Positions 1-9,388 of a DNA stretch of 64,000 nt are shown here, in pieces. Numbering within the stretch: the first letter of the stretch is position 1; each line of letters begins with the position of its first letter. Origin of the DNA: Thermogemmatispora aurantia (lineage in GTDB: Bacteria > Chloroflexota > Ktedonobacteria > Ktedonobacterales > Ktedonobacteraceae); the NCBI RefSeq assembly GCF_008974285.1, contig NZ_BKZV01000001.1, positions 1,396,214 through 1,460,213 of the forward strand, given 5' to 3'. The translations under genes were made by a program, and so were the position numbers. The notes below the pieces were generated by a model. The model was given only the letters and a program-made list of their open reading frames with translations. It was not told where the DNA came from and did not search any database.

Positions 1-485
1 AGAGCGCTTTGATTCAGGGCCAGCGTTGACGCCTCAGCACTCGCATCCGCCATAGTCCCCGCGCCAGCGGCGGCTGAGGAGAAGGTAGCAGGAGCGAAGG
101 GAGATGGAGACCCTACATTGGCCGCCGGCATTTGTGTTTGCAACAGTTGCCCTTCGCCAGGGAAAGGCATCTGGTTTACCTGCATCTCACCTGCCGTAGG
201 GCCAGTCAGTATGTTAGTCTCGGCCTGGAGGCGAGCAGCGCTCAGCAAACCAAGCTTGCGCACCGGACGGGAGCTGAGTGTCCCCGAGCCAGCGGCAGTC
301 TCCCCTCCCCCAGGCAGAGCGTTACCTGCAGCCGCCTCCTCCCCACGTCCGTGCTGGGGAGCAGCATTCGTGGCGGCATTAGCCGCTGAGGGGTCCGCGG
401 CATTCTGCGCGCTTTGCAACTGCCAGATAGGATCAAAGAGACTCCGTCGTGGGCGTGATTGATCTGGACTCTGAGATGGATGCAT
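1..485 (-). CDS. Unrecognised protein, N-terminal part (runs off the window)
   Basis: Reading leftward from an ATG at 485 the frame stays open for 161 codons to the window edge, so only the N-terminus is seen. The start is supported by a Shine-Dalgarno-like GGAGGA nine bases upstream and by an in-frame stop further upstream. The visible part is low-complexity and rich in Ala, Gln, Pro, Ser and Gly, beginning MHPSQSPDQSRPRRSLFDP, with no signal peptide or membrane segment. Such disordered leaders precede membrane proteins or kinases elsewhere in this window (the penicillin-binding protein starts with a similar 200-residue stretch), so a cytoplasmic tail of a membrane protein is possible, but nothing visible identifies the family. 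Confidence 0.6.
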   Translation of the reverse strand, partial: MHPSQSPDQSRPRRSLFDPIWQLQSAQNAADPSAANAATNAAPQHGRGEEAAAGNALPGGGETAAGSGTLSSRPVRKLGLLSAARLQAETNILTGPTAGEMQVNQMPFPGEGQLLQTQMPAANVGSPSPFAPATFSSAAAGAGTMADASAEASTLALNQSA

Positions 486-866
486 CCCCTGCTGTCCTCC
501 CTCTCGTGACAAAGTGCCTGCTAGCTACACCAACGCCTGGCGCGAGGCGGCTACTAGTTCCAGGGCAAGCCAGCGCCGCCAGCAGATCCAGGATCAGGGC
601 AGTTTGTAATGAAAGGCAGCGAGCGCCCCCTCGCGTTTTGGCTATTTATCCTGCTACAAGCCGTCCAGGAACGCTGGAAGCAGCGCGGGAGCAAGAAAGG
701 TCAGAGGAAGAAAGAGCACCACCATCACAATCTACCTACCTGCCACGTCCAGCAGCTCTGCGCCGCCCCACCAACGGCCTCTCCCCCTCTCTGACAAAGC
801 CTGCTCGCAGGGTGCTCGTTTCCAGGACCATCCCACGCAGTGCTTCAGCGCCCATCGCATTCTCTA
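486..866. other. Intergenic, nothing recognised
   Basis: About 380 bases between the kinase gene and the left-edge gene, both on the minus strand. Apart from the ribosome-binding site of the left gene I see no convincing terminator, promoter, RNA gene or conserved small ORF. Confidence 0.5.
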
Positions 867-3206
867 TCAATTGCGCGTAATCAGCAGATCCTTAAAAGCG
901 ACCTCCGTCCCGTTCAGATTGACCAGCATGCCCACGGTACCCGAAGGGAGCGAGTTATCCTTAGTTTGGCCCACTATTGTGCCGTTGACAATGAAGGTAA
1001 AGCTAGAGCCATTAGCGAAGACCTTCAAGGTATTGACGTTCCTGGGTCCCTGCCCCTGGTGGAACTCACTGCCAAACTTCTTGCGCCAGATCGGTGTACC
1101 CCAGGCGTTATTGGGGCCGCGACTATCGTCATACTTATAGAAGCGGTACTCACCGCCTTTGATGTTCTGGACCTCGAAGCTATAGAAGGTTGTCACCGTT
1201 TCGCCACCGCGTGTCTGCTGACTGAAGCGCAGAATCAGGCCGAAGGAATTGTTGACATTAGTGTCGTCGCCCTTAACCTCCTGCATGGTCAGGCTGTACC
1301 CCATCGGTCCCGTAAAAGGCGCCGACTGAAGGACAACGGCGATCCCTTTCTGGCTATGGTTCGTGATGTGATACGCGCCATCCTTAAAGGCGTAGGTGTC
1401 CGCCGGAGTCGTCGGCCAATCATGCACATTCTGCGACAGTGGATCAGAGAAGAGCACATCGCTGGCGTTGGCCGCGGTTGCCATCGGTGAGGCTGTTGAT
1501 TGCAGTGCTGGGGTCGCCGTTCCCTGGGGTCCCATCCTCTGGCCGCTATGGACATGGCCCCACAGCAGGAGGCCGGAGCCGACCACCAGGATGAGCGCAG
1601 CTACAATCAAGGTCACCACCATGCGCGCCCGGCGACGTTCACCTCTGGAGGCGCCATTCGTCTGCCCTCTACCGGGAGCAGTCAGGGGCAACAGGCCGGT
1701 GACATAGCGACCTGGCTGGCCAGCCACGGGAACCTTGACCACCTTGACAGGACCGGTCAATTTCACCAGAGGCGAGGGGGCTGTTTGCTGGGCCACCGGA
1801 GCGAGCGCTCCCGTCGTTGTCGACAAGGCGGGCGAAAGCTGCTGGATTCCCTGATCACCCGCAGGCGCGGCCACAGAAGGCAAAGGATCGGTGAAATTGG
1901 GCTGCTGCTCTTCAGTCGACCAGAGCACAGCAGGCTGTTCATTGGTGACCGGACCGACCTGACCAGTTGCGCTTTCCGGCATCACGCCGGCGCCCACGCG
2001 AGGGAACATCCCAGTGCGCGAGAGTAGGCCACCGCGGTGACTGGCGCTGCTGGCTGCAGGGAGCTTTGCCGTGGGCCGAGGAGGCTCAGCCGCGGGCAGC
2101 TTCAGCGAAGGAGCAGGGAAGGCCGTCGCCGTCGCCGGCAGATCGCCAGCGGGTGCGCCATGCATTGGAGAAGCCGCCTGTGCAGCCTGCGCTTGCGGCA
2201 CGGAAGCTATATTGACGGCAGGCTGGGGCGCACTGGCCGTTCGCCAGCGCGGGTCAAGCAGTCCACCAGCACTGCCAGGCACAGCGAACTTACCCGAGAG
2301 GCCAAACGCCGCAATGGCAGGATTTTGACCCGTATCGACATTGATGCCGGCGGAAGTCAGGGCCAGACGAAAGGCCAGGGCCATTTCCTGGCCACTGAAG
2401 TAGCGATCTGCCGGATTCTTTGCGAGCGCGCGCAGGATCACCTGCTCCGCAGCCACAGGAAGATCAGGGCGAAAAACACGCGGTGACGTGGGCGGAGTCT
2501 GCAGATGCTGAGCAGCGATCTGCATCGGGGCCTCACCCCGGAAGGGCGCCACGCCGGTCACCATCTGATAGAGAATAACTCCAAGCGAGTAGAGATCGGC
2601 TCGCCCATCGACTGGCTGCCCCAGCACCTGCTCGGGAGACATATAATCGGGCGTGCCCACCGGCGCCCCAGGCCCCGTCAAACGCACCTGACTCGCCCGC
2701 TCCTCAGAGATAATTTTCACCAGACCGAAATCGGTCAGCAGCAAGCGGCCATCGGGTGTCTTCAAGATATTGGCCGGTTTGACATCACGGTGAATGACGC
2801 CCCGCTCATGGGCAAAATCAAGGGCAGCGGCCAGCTGCTCAAGATAGTTGAGCACCTTGGGCAGGGCCATTGCCCCCTCACGCTCCATCTCGTCGCGCAG
2901 TGTCCCCCCGCTGATATAGGGCATGACCAGGTAGGCCAGGCCTTGCTGCTCCCCATACTCATAGACTGGCATAATATTGGGATGCTCCAGAGAGGCGGCG
3001 GCATCCGTCTCGCGCCGGAAGCGCTCCAGAAAGGCTGCCAGCTGATGAGGTGTCAGCGAGGCCATCGGGAAGAGCACCTTCACAGCCACCTGACGGCGCG
3101 GTCGCGACTGCTGCGCCAGGAATACCGCGCCCATACCACCCTGCCCGATCAAGCGCTGGAGCGTGCAGGTCCCCAGCTTCATTCCAATCAAAGCTTCAGG
3201 ATTCAT
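867..3206 (-). CDS. Membrane Ser/Thr protein kinase with extracellular jelly-roll-like domain
   Basis: A Hanks-type (PknB-like) kinase of 779 residues that should phosphorylate Ser/Thr on target proteins in response to an outside signal. The kinase domain (about residues 13-275) has the glycine loop GQGGMGAVF, VAVKVL with the ATP-binding lysine, the catalytic HRDVKPANIL, DFG and a SPE in place of APE. A long Pro/Ala-rich linker follows, then one membrane segment at about 529-551, then an outside domain of about 200 residues. That domain has the look of a concanavalin/DUF1080-type beta-sandwich, which suggests ligand or sugar binding (inference). The ATG at 3206 has AGAGGA seven bases upstream. 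It is transcribed alone or with the left-edge gene. All key kinase residues are present. Confidence 0.9.
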   Translation of the reverse strand: MNPEALIGMKLGTCTLQRLIGQGGMGAVFLAQQSRPRRQVAVKVLFPMASLTPHQLAAFLERFRRETDAAASLEHPNIMPVYEYGEQQGLAYLVMPYISGGTLRDEMEREGAMALPKVLNYLEQLAAALDFAHERGVIHRDVKPANILKTPDGRLLLTDFGLVKIISEERASQVRLTGPGAPVGTPDYMSPEQVLGQPVDGRADLYSLGVILYQMVTGVAPFRGEAPMQIAAQHLQTPPTSPRVFRPDLPVAAEQVILRALAKNPADRYFSGQEMALAFRLALTSAGINVDTGQNPAIAAFGLSGKFAVPGSAGGLLDPRWRTASAPQPAVNIASVPQAQAAQAASPMHGAPAGDLPATATAFPAPSLKLPAAEPPRPTAKLPAASSASHRGGLLSRTGMFPRVGAGVMPESATGQVGPVTNEQPAVLWSTEEQQPNFTDPLPSVAAPAGDQGIQQLSPALSTTTGALAPVAQQTAPSPLVKLTGPVKVVKVPVAGQPGRYVTGLLPLTAPGRGQTNGASRGERRRARMVVTLIVAALILVVGSGLLLWGHVHSGQRMGPQGTATPALQSTASPMATAANASDVLFSDPLSQNVHDWPTTPADTYAFKDGAYHITNHSQKGIAVVLQSAPFTGPMGYSLTMQEVKGDDTNVNNSFGLILRFSQQTRGGETVTTFYSFEVQNIKGGEYRFYKYDDSRGPNNAWGTPIWRKKFGSEFHQGQGPRNVNTLKVFANGSSFTFIVNGTIVGQTKDNSLPSGTVGMLVNLNGTEVAFKDLLITRN

Positions 3207-3576
3207 GCAACATCCTCTTTTGTTTCAATCGCCCAGCCGCGATTGTTCTTCGGCAACGACGTGCAACCCAGTCTTCAGCGCGCAGGCACGTCGGGGGGGG
3301 TACACCACAGTGTATCGTGAAATATTTTTTCGCTTGTACATCTTAGTTAATTTACACAGCTCTGACAATGAATCCGCCTGGCAGGCATGACCAAAGTAAT
3401 GGTTGTGGGTAATGGTTCTTTGCCACCAGCAACGATGATGAAGCCCCCTCCCCTAGCCGCAATCCACCGCCTTCTCTTAGGCTGCCTTGCGCCCTCAACG
3501 ACTTCCCCAAGACCGGGAAGGCTCTACTTCACTACTACAGCTCAGGGGGTCCTCGCCAGCAGCATGCCCTCATAGA
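3207..3576. other. Intergenic, no gene seen
   Basis: Divergence-free gap between the pyrimidine operon terminator and the kinase start (both genes on the minus strand). It contains a run of eight G at about 3293-3300 and an A/T-rich stretch at 3320-3360 that probably holds the kinase promoter; no -35/-10 pair stands out enough to call. Confidence 0.4.
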
Positions 3577-3619
3577 AAGAGAGCAGGCCCTCCTCCTTTT
3601 GGGGAAGGAGAGCCTGCTC
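3577..3619 (-). terminator. Probable terminator of the pyr operon
   Basis: Inverted repeat GAGCAGGC (3581-3588) with GCCTGCTC (3612-3619), extended by further purine/pyrimidine pairing inside. On the minus strand it is followed by TCTTTCTA. It lies 35 bases after the pyrC stop codon. The U-run is imperfect, so confidence is moderate. Confidence 0.6.
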
Positions 3620-3653
3620 AACGGGTCTGCGCTGGCACTTTGCCAGAATCTCA

Positions 3654-5015
3654 TCAGAGAGCGGTGCGCCTCAGCAGCTGGCCCTGGGGCTCACCAATAA
3701 TCTGGCCATCGCGGTAAACGAGCTGACCACGCAAAAAGGTCGCTACCGGGCGTCCGATCAGTTCCAGGCCCTCGTAGACCGACCATTGATTTTTGGTATA
3801 GAGGTCTTCCTTCCTCACTTTCCAGGGTTGCTCAGTATCAATCACCACAATATCAGCGTCCTTACCGATGGCCAGGGTCCCTTTCTGCCCAAAGCCAAAG
3901 ATGCGCGCGATATTACCCGAGGTGACCTGAGCGATACGGATCAGCCCCTCTTCCAGCGTCTCTCTCCCAAAACGCTTGACCCAGTTGCTTACCAGGACAG
4001 GGACCGCCTCCTGCAGCCCAGGCATCCCCGAGGCCACCTCCCATACGCTGGCCTTCTGCTTCTCGGCCAGTGTATGAGGTGCATGATCGGTCACCACCGT
4101 GTCAATCCTCCCTGCGCGCAGCAGCTGCCAGAGCTGATCCTGCGCCTCCGGCGAGCGCAGGGCCGGCGCAATGTTGATCAGATTGCCATAGTGGGCATAA
4201 TCGGCGCTGCTTAAGGCCAGATGGGCCGTCGTGACCTCACCATAGACCTCCACTCCAATGCGGCGACCAAAGTCGACCGCTGCCAGCTCCTCGGGTGTCG
4301 AGAGGTGCAGCAGGTAGAGCTTCACGCCGAAGTACCTGGCCAGCGAGATCATCTCTAGGACTGAGGTCAGCACCACGGCGAGGTTACGCACCTCTCCCCA
4401 GGCCGCGGGATCGTGCCGACCTGCGATGTCACGATACTGATAGAGAAAGTAATCGATCAGCTCCTGATTTTCGGCATGGACGATGGCCATCAGGCCCCGC
4501 TCGCCCAGAATGGCAAAGATGCGAGCCAGGTCGCTCAGGCGCGGAATGGTCGTCGGCGCGCTTTGGTGACCGGCAGCGAAAATCTTGACACCGGTGATCT
4601 TCGTGGGATCGACCGCCCTTAGTTCATCGATCTCCTCGCGCGAGACCCCCATATTGATGGCAAAGTCACAGTAGGAGCGCGCTGCATAGCGCTGGATCTG
4701 CTCGTCAACCCGGGCTGCGGTCGTCGTCGGCGGCCTGGTGTTGGGCATATCCAGGATCGTGGTATAGCCCCCGGCCAGACCCGCTCGCGTCCCATGAGCA
4801 ATATCTTCCTTGTACTCTAGACCCGGCTCACGCATGTGACCATGCACTTCGATCAAGCCGGGCAGCAGGTACTTTCCCCGGAAATCAAAGGTCTCTCCTC
4901 CGTCCCGGTCAGAGAAACCCTCTTCTATGCGGGCGATTCTACCGTCGACTACAGTGATCGTTCCATTGAGAATGCGATCGGGCAGCACGAGCGCGCCCTT
5001 GAGGATTGTTGGCAT
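3654..5015 (-). CDS. pyrC: Dihydroorotase
   Basis: Catalyses the reversible cyclisation of N-carbamoyl-L-aspartate to dihydroorotate, step three of de novo UMP synthesis. The amidohydrolase (class I dihydroorotase) signature is clear: GLIEVHGHMREPG carries the metal-binding HxH, GVKIF lies near the usual metal-bridging lysine region, a histidine follows in VTTAHL, and VTDHAPHT holds the catalytic aspartate. I place the start at the ATG at 5015, which has GAGGAG seven bases upstream; a TTG at 5030 would overlap the carB stop and lacks such a site. It is the last gene of pyrB-carA-carB-pyrC. Allantoinase belongs to the same superfamily, but the operon context decides for dihydroorotase. About 453 residues, normal for the class. 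Confidence 0.93.
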   Translation of the reverse strand: MPTILKGALVLPDRILNGTITVVDGRIARIEEGFSDRDGGETFDFRGKYLLPGLIEVHGHMREPGLEYKEDIAHGTRAGLAGGYTTILDMPNTRPPTTTAARVDEQIQRYAARSYCDFAINMGVSREEIDELRAVDPTKITGVKIFAAGHQSAPTTIPRLSDLARIFAILGERGLMAIVHAENQELIDYFLYQYRDIAGRHDPAAWGEVRNLAVVLTSVLEMISLARYFGVKLYLLHLSTPEELAAVDFGRRIGVEVYGEVTTAHLALSSADYAHYGNLINIAPALRSPEAQDQLWQLLRAGRIDTVVTDHAPHTLAEKQKASVWEVASGMPGLQEAVPVLVSNWVKRFGRETLEEGLIRIAQVTSGNIARIFGFGQKGTLAIGKDADIVVIDTEQPWKVRKEDLYTKNQWSVYEGLELIGRPVATFLRGQLVYRDGQIIGEPQGQLLRRTAL

Positions 5016-5026
5016 AGCACCGCTCC

Positions 5027-8000
5027 TCAATACTCGTTCCAGGCCTTAATGGGGATCGCCCGCAGATCCTTGTTGACGATGGCCCGCGCGAACAGACGCA
5101 CCTGCTTGACTTTGGTCAGCAGCGGAATATTATAATCGACTGCCGCACGGCGTATTGTATAGTTGTCATCGACCTCCTTCATCACATAGTTGTCAACCAC
5201 ATTGATGGCGAGATCAATCTTGCGCTCTCGAAAGTAAGAGAGAACATTAGGCTCTCTTTGCTCGTGAATCTTGAAGAGCATCTCCGCCTCGATTCCATGC
5301 TGATGCAGGAAAGCGCAGGTTTTCTCGGTGGCATAGAGCGGCAGTCCCAGAGAAGCCAGCAACCTGGCCGTCTCCAGGAACTTCTGCTTCTTCTCCTCGC
5401 TACCGATGCTGATGAAGATGCCCTTCTGAGGAATATGCCCACCGGTAGCAATCACCGCTTTGAGATAGGCCTCTTCCAGATCCTCGCCGAAGCAGGCCAC
5501 CTCACCCGTCGAGGCCATCTCAACGCGCAGCAAGGGATCAGCGCCCGTGAGACGCGAGAAGGAGAACTGAGGGGCCTTCACCGCCGTAAAGGTGAGGGAG
5601 GGCATAGTGACGGGCGCGATCTCCTGCTGGAAGAGCGCATCGACAAACAACTCGATCAGATTGATGCCTGTGACCTTCGAGATGAAGGGGAAGGTACGCG
5701 AGGCGCGTAGGTTGGCTTCGATCACATAGACCTGGTTATCTTTGGCCAGGAACTGGACATTGAAGGGACCGGTGATCTCCAGGGCGCGCGCGATGGCCCG
5801 TCCCGCCTCCTCGATGCGTTGGAGGGTCTCAGCATTAATGGTCTGGGGAGGCAGGACGATCGTCGCGTCTCCAGAGTGCACACCGGCGTTTTCCACATGC
5901 TCGGAGATCACAAAGGCCTTGATCTCGCCACGCTGGGCGACGGCATCCAGCTCGACCTCCTTGACTTTCTGGAAGAACTTGGTGACGGTTACCGGATGGT
6001 CGGGTGAGACGGCAGCCGCATACCTGGTGTAGCGCTCCAGTTGTTCAGGAGTGTAGCAGACATTCATGGCACTGCCAGAGAGCACGTACGAAGGGCGCAC
6101 CAGGACCGGATAGCCAACGCGCTCGGCGAAGCTGAGGATATCTTCGATGGTTTCGAAGGTATCCCAGGCTGGCTGACGAATGCCCAGCTCATCCAGCAAT
6201 TGCGAGAATTTCGAGCGATTCTCAGCCTGGTCGATGTGCTCGGCAGAGGTGCCCAGGATGGGAATACCGTAGTCATGCAGCGCCTTGACCCGGTTATTGG
6301 GAGTCTGTCCACCGACCGAGACGATGACCCCAGCAGGGTTCTCAAAGTCGCAGATGTCGGCGATGCGCTCAAAGGTTAGCTCCTCAAAGTAGAGACGATC
6401 CGACATGTCATAATCGGTAGAGACCGTCTCCGGGTTGCAGTTGATGACGATGGAGCGCTTATCGTACTTCTTGAGGGCCTGCACCGTGTTGACGCTGCTC
6501 CAGTCAAATTCTACGGAGGAGCCAATGCGATAGGGGCCGGAGCCAAGCACTACCAGGCCTTCCTGCCCCAGCGGCTCGACGTCGTGATGCTGCCCATTAT
6601 AGGTCATATACAGATAGTTGGTGTCCGACGGGAACTCGCCCGCCAGGGTATCAATTTGAAAAACCGAGGGCAGGACCCCGTAGCGTTGGCGCAGCGCCCG
6701 GATCTCCAGCTCTGTCTTGCCAGTTAGTTCGCCAATGCGCTTATCAGACAGGCCCGCCTGCTTTAAGAGCAACAGACGAGCAGCGGTCAGCTCGCGATCG
6801 CGCTCCAGTTCTTCTTCTAGCTTTACAATGTGTCGAATGCGGTACAGGAACCAGGGATCGATGCCCGTAATATCGCTAATCTTCTCGATCGAGAAGCCGT
6901 TGCGCATCGCCACCGGCAGAGCGAAAATGCGCTTGGGAGTAGGGGTATAGAGATACTTATCGATAATCGCGGCCTCGCTCCCCTCCTCCAGAAAGACCCG
7001 CTTTGAGGTCGCCCCCTCAAGTCCGAGGTCCAGCATGCGGATGGCCTTCTGATAGGCCTCCTCAAAGGTGCGCCCAATCCCCATCACCTCGCCAACGGAC
7101 TTCATGCTGGTACCGATGGTCTGGTCGGCGCCCTTAAACTTATCGAGGTCCCAGCGAGGGATCTTGACCACCACATAGTCCAGGCTGGGCTCGAAGCAGG
7201 CTTGCGTCACACCCGTAACCTTATTGGTCAGCTCGGGGAGCGCATAGCCTAGAGCCAGCTTGGCAGCGACATAGGCCAGCGGATAGCCAGTTGCTTTGCT
7301 GGCCAGAGCCGAGCTGCGCGAGAGACGCGCGTTGACCTCAATGACGTAGTACTCGGACGTGCGCGGATTGAGGGCAAACTGGACATTGCATTCCCCAACG
7401 ATGCCCAGGCTCCTGACAATGGCAATTGCCGCCGAACGCAGGGTATGGTACTCGCTATTGGTGAGCGTCTGGCTAGGGGCGAGCACTACCGACTCGCCGG
7501 TGTGGATGCCCAGCGGGTCCATGTTCTCCATGTTGCAGACCGTGATGCAATTATCATAGGCATCACGGACAACTTCATACTCGACCTCTTTATAGTGGTG
7601 CAGATATTGCTCGACCAGCACCTGCGGAGAGAAGGCCAGGGCACTGGTCACGATGCGCCGCAACTCTTCCATATTGTGAGCAATACCTGACCCCTGGCCA
7701 CCCAGCGCGAAGCCAGCCCGCAGCATGACCGGGAAGCCAATGGTTTGAGCAATTTCTTGCGCTTCTTCCAGTGATTCTGCACTTTTACTAATCGGCGTCG
7801 GGATATTGATCTTATGCAGGTGTTCGGCGAATTCCTGGCGATCTTCTGTCAGAATAATAGCCGTGACGGGCGTGCCCAGAATCTCGACCTGATACTTCTC
7901 CAAAACACCGCTCTTGAAGAGTTCGACACCGCAGTTAAGCGCCGTCTGCCCTCCGAAAGAGAGGAGGATACCGTCGGGGCGCTCCTTCTCGATGATGCGC

Positions 8001-8215
8001 TCCACAAAGAAGGGAGTGACTGGCAGAAAGTAGATCTGGTCGGCCAGCTCCTTGGAGGTCTGAATAGTCGCGATGTTGGGGTTGACCAGAATAGTCGAGA
8101 TCCCCTCTTCTCGCAGCGCTTTGAGGGCCTGGGAGCCGGAGTAGTCGAACTCTCCGGCCTGCCCAATTTTGAGGGCCCCGGCGCCCAGGACCAGCACCTT
8201 GCGCAATTTTTTCAT
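5027..8215 (-). CDS. carB: Carbamoyl-phosphate synthase large subunit
   Basis: Makes carbamoyl phosphate from bicarbonate, ammonia (delivered by CarA) and two ATP, feeding pyrimidine and arginine synthesis. The 1062 residues show the internal duplication expected of CarB: the first half opens LVLGAGALKIGQAGEFDYSG and the second repeats the pattern as VLGSGPYRIGSSVEFDWSS. Each half carries an ATP-grasp domain (AGFALGGQGSGIA and RPSYVLSGSAM). The C-terminal third, starting near KGIFISIGSEEKKQ, is the MGS-like allosteric domain. The ATG lies two bases after the carA stop, with GGAGG upstream inside carA, indicating tight coupling with the small subunit. No truncation or missing domain. Confidence 0.97.
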   Translation of the reverse strand: MKKLRKVLVLGAGALKIGQAGEFDYSGSQALKALREEGISTILVNPNIATIQTSKELADQIYFLPVTPFFVERIIEKERPDGILLSFGGQTALNCGVELFKSGVLEKYQVEILGTPVTAIILTEDRQEFAEHLHKINIPTPISKSAESLEEAQEIAQTIGFPVMLRAGFALGGQGSGIAHNMEELRRIVTSALAFSPQVLVEQYLHHYKEVEYEVVRDAYDNCITVCNMENMDPLGIHTGESVVLAPSQTLTNSEYHTLRSAAIAIVRSLGIVGECNVQFALNPRTSEYYVIEVNARLSRSSALASKATGYPLAYVAAKLALGYALPELTNKVTGVTQACFEPSLDYVVVKIPRWDLDKFKGADQTIGTSMKSVGEVMGIGRTFEEAYQKAIRMLDLGLEGATSKRVFLEEGSEAAIIDKYLYTPTPKRIFALPVAMRNGFSIEKISDITGIDPWFLYRIRHIVKLEEELERDRELTAARLLLLKQAGLSDKRIGELTGKTELEIRALRQRYGVLPSVFQIDTLAGEFPSDTNYLYMTYNGQHHDVEPLGQEGLVVLGSGPYRIGSSVEFDWSSVNTVQALKKYDKRSIVINCNPETVSTDYDMSDRLYFEELTFERIADICDFENPAGVIVSVGGQTPNNRVKALHDYGIPILGTSAEHIDQAENRSKFSQLLDELGIRQPAWDTFETIEDILSFAERVGYPVLVRPSYVLSGSAMNVCYTPEQLERYTRYAAAVSPDHPVTVTKFFQKVKEVELDAVAQRGEIKAFVISEHVENAGVHSGDATIVLPPQTINAETLQRIEEAGRAIARALEITGPFNVQFLAKDNQVYVIEANLRASRTFPFISKVTGINLIELFVDALFQQEIAPVTMPSLTFTAVKAPQFSFSRLTGADPLLRVEMASTGEVACFGEDLEEAYLKAVIATGGHIPQKGIFISIGSEEKKQKFLETARLLASLGLPLYATEKTCAFLHQHGIEAEMLFKIHEQREPNVLSYFRERKIDLAINVVDNYVMKEVDDNYTIRRAAVDYNIPLLTKVKQVRLFARAIVNKDLRAIPIKAWNEY

Positions 8216-8217
8216 TG

Positions 8218-9366
8218 TCAGCCGCGAGCCTCCTTTTCGATGCGAACGCGAGCAAGGAAGTGATCAAAGATCCAATCGGTATCCATTGGACCGGGCCTTG
8301 CCTCTGGATGGAACTGCACAGAGAAGAAGGGAAGCTCGTGATGGATCATACCCTCGTTGGTACCATCGTTCCCATTAATAAACCAGGGAGCAAATCCTGG
8401 TGGCAAGGTCCCAACCGCAAAACCGTGATTCTGAGTTGTGATAAAGCAGCGCTTGCTATCATTCAGCAGACATGGCTGATTCTGGCTCCGATGCCCGAAC
8501 TTCATCTTATAGGTATCGCCGCCAGCGGCCAGGGCTAAGAGCTGATGGCCCAGGCAGATGCCCAGCATCGGGACCGCCCGCTCCAGCGCGATCTGAATCG
8601 TCTGGATCGTCTTTTGAACTGTCTTCGGATCGCCAGGCCCATTGGAGATCACGATGCCGTCGAACTCAAAGGTACTGGCCTGGTCAAAGAGGTTATAGTC
8701 CCAGGGGACGCGGACGAGGCGCACATTGCGTCTCAGCAGCGAGCGCACAATATTGTGCTTGGTGCCACAATCGATCAAGGCAATAGTTAGATCGCCCTCA
8801 CCCAGACGCTCAACCTGCCGGCATGAGACACTCGCTACCAGGTTGTCAAGGTTCGGATCATAGAAGGGCAGATCCTCATCGTCGAGAACGATCTTGCCCA
8901 GCATCGTCCCATGCGTACGGATATGCCGCGTCAGTAGACGGGTATCTTTGATTTCCAGGGCCGGCACCTGCTGCTGTTGCAGCCAGGAGCGCAGGCTCAT
9001 GACGCTCTGGGCGTGAGAGGGTGTGTCTATATAGTCGGATACGATCAGTCCGGCGATATGAATGCGCTCACCTTCCCAGTGCTCCGACTGCGGCACCCCG
9101 TAGTTGCCAATCAGGGGATAGGTCATGGCCAGAATCTGGCCCCCGTAGGAGGCATCGGTCATCGCCTCTGGATAGCCAACCATCCCCGTGCAAAACACGA
9201 CTTCACCGGCAATGGAAGCCTCATAGCCAAAGGACGTGCCCTCAAAGATCGTGCCATCCTCCAGCACCAGCTTCCCGCGGCGGGCACCGGTATCAAGTGC
9301 AAAACGGGAGAGATCAGCGAGGTTCTCCGCAACCAGAAATGTTCGATCTACCATGTTCTGCTGCAT
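8218..9366 (-). CDS. carA: Carbamoyl-phosphate synthase small subunit (glutaminase)
   Basis: Hydrolyses glutamine and passes ammonia to CarB. The N-terminal half has the CPSase small-chain domain (EDGTIFEGTSFGYE, GEVVFCTGMVGYPEAMTD). The C-terminal half is a class I glutamine amidotransferase with the nucleophilic cysteine in LGICLGHQ and the His-Glu pair in QFHPEA. Length 382 residues, typical. The ATG at 9366 has AAAGGAC upstream; the gene lies 22 bases after pyrB and 2 before carB, so the four pyr genes form one transcript. Confidence 0.97.
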   Translation of the reverse strand: MQQNMVDRTFLVAENLADLSRFALDTGARRGKLVLEDGTIFEGTSFGYEASIAGEVVFCTGMVGYPEAMTDASYGGQILAMTYPLIGNYGVPQSEHWEGERIHIAGLIVSDYIDTPSHAQSVMSLRSWLQQQQVPALEIKDTRLLTRHIRTHGTMLGKIVLDDEDLPFYDPNLDNLVASVSCRQVERLGEGDLTIALIDCGTKHNIVRSLLRRNVRLVRVPWDYNLFDQASTFEFDGIVISNGPGDPKTVQKTIQTIQIALERAVPMLGICLGHQLLALAAGGDTYKMKFGHRSQNQPCLLNDSKRCFITTQNHGFAVGTLPPGFAPWFINGNDGTNEGMIHHELPFFSVQFHPEARPGPMDTDWIFDHFLARVRIEKEARG

Positions 9367-9388
9367 CCAGGAAGTCCTTTCAACGACA

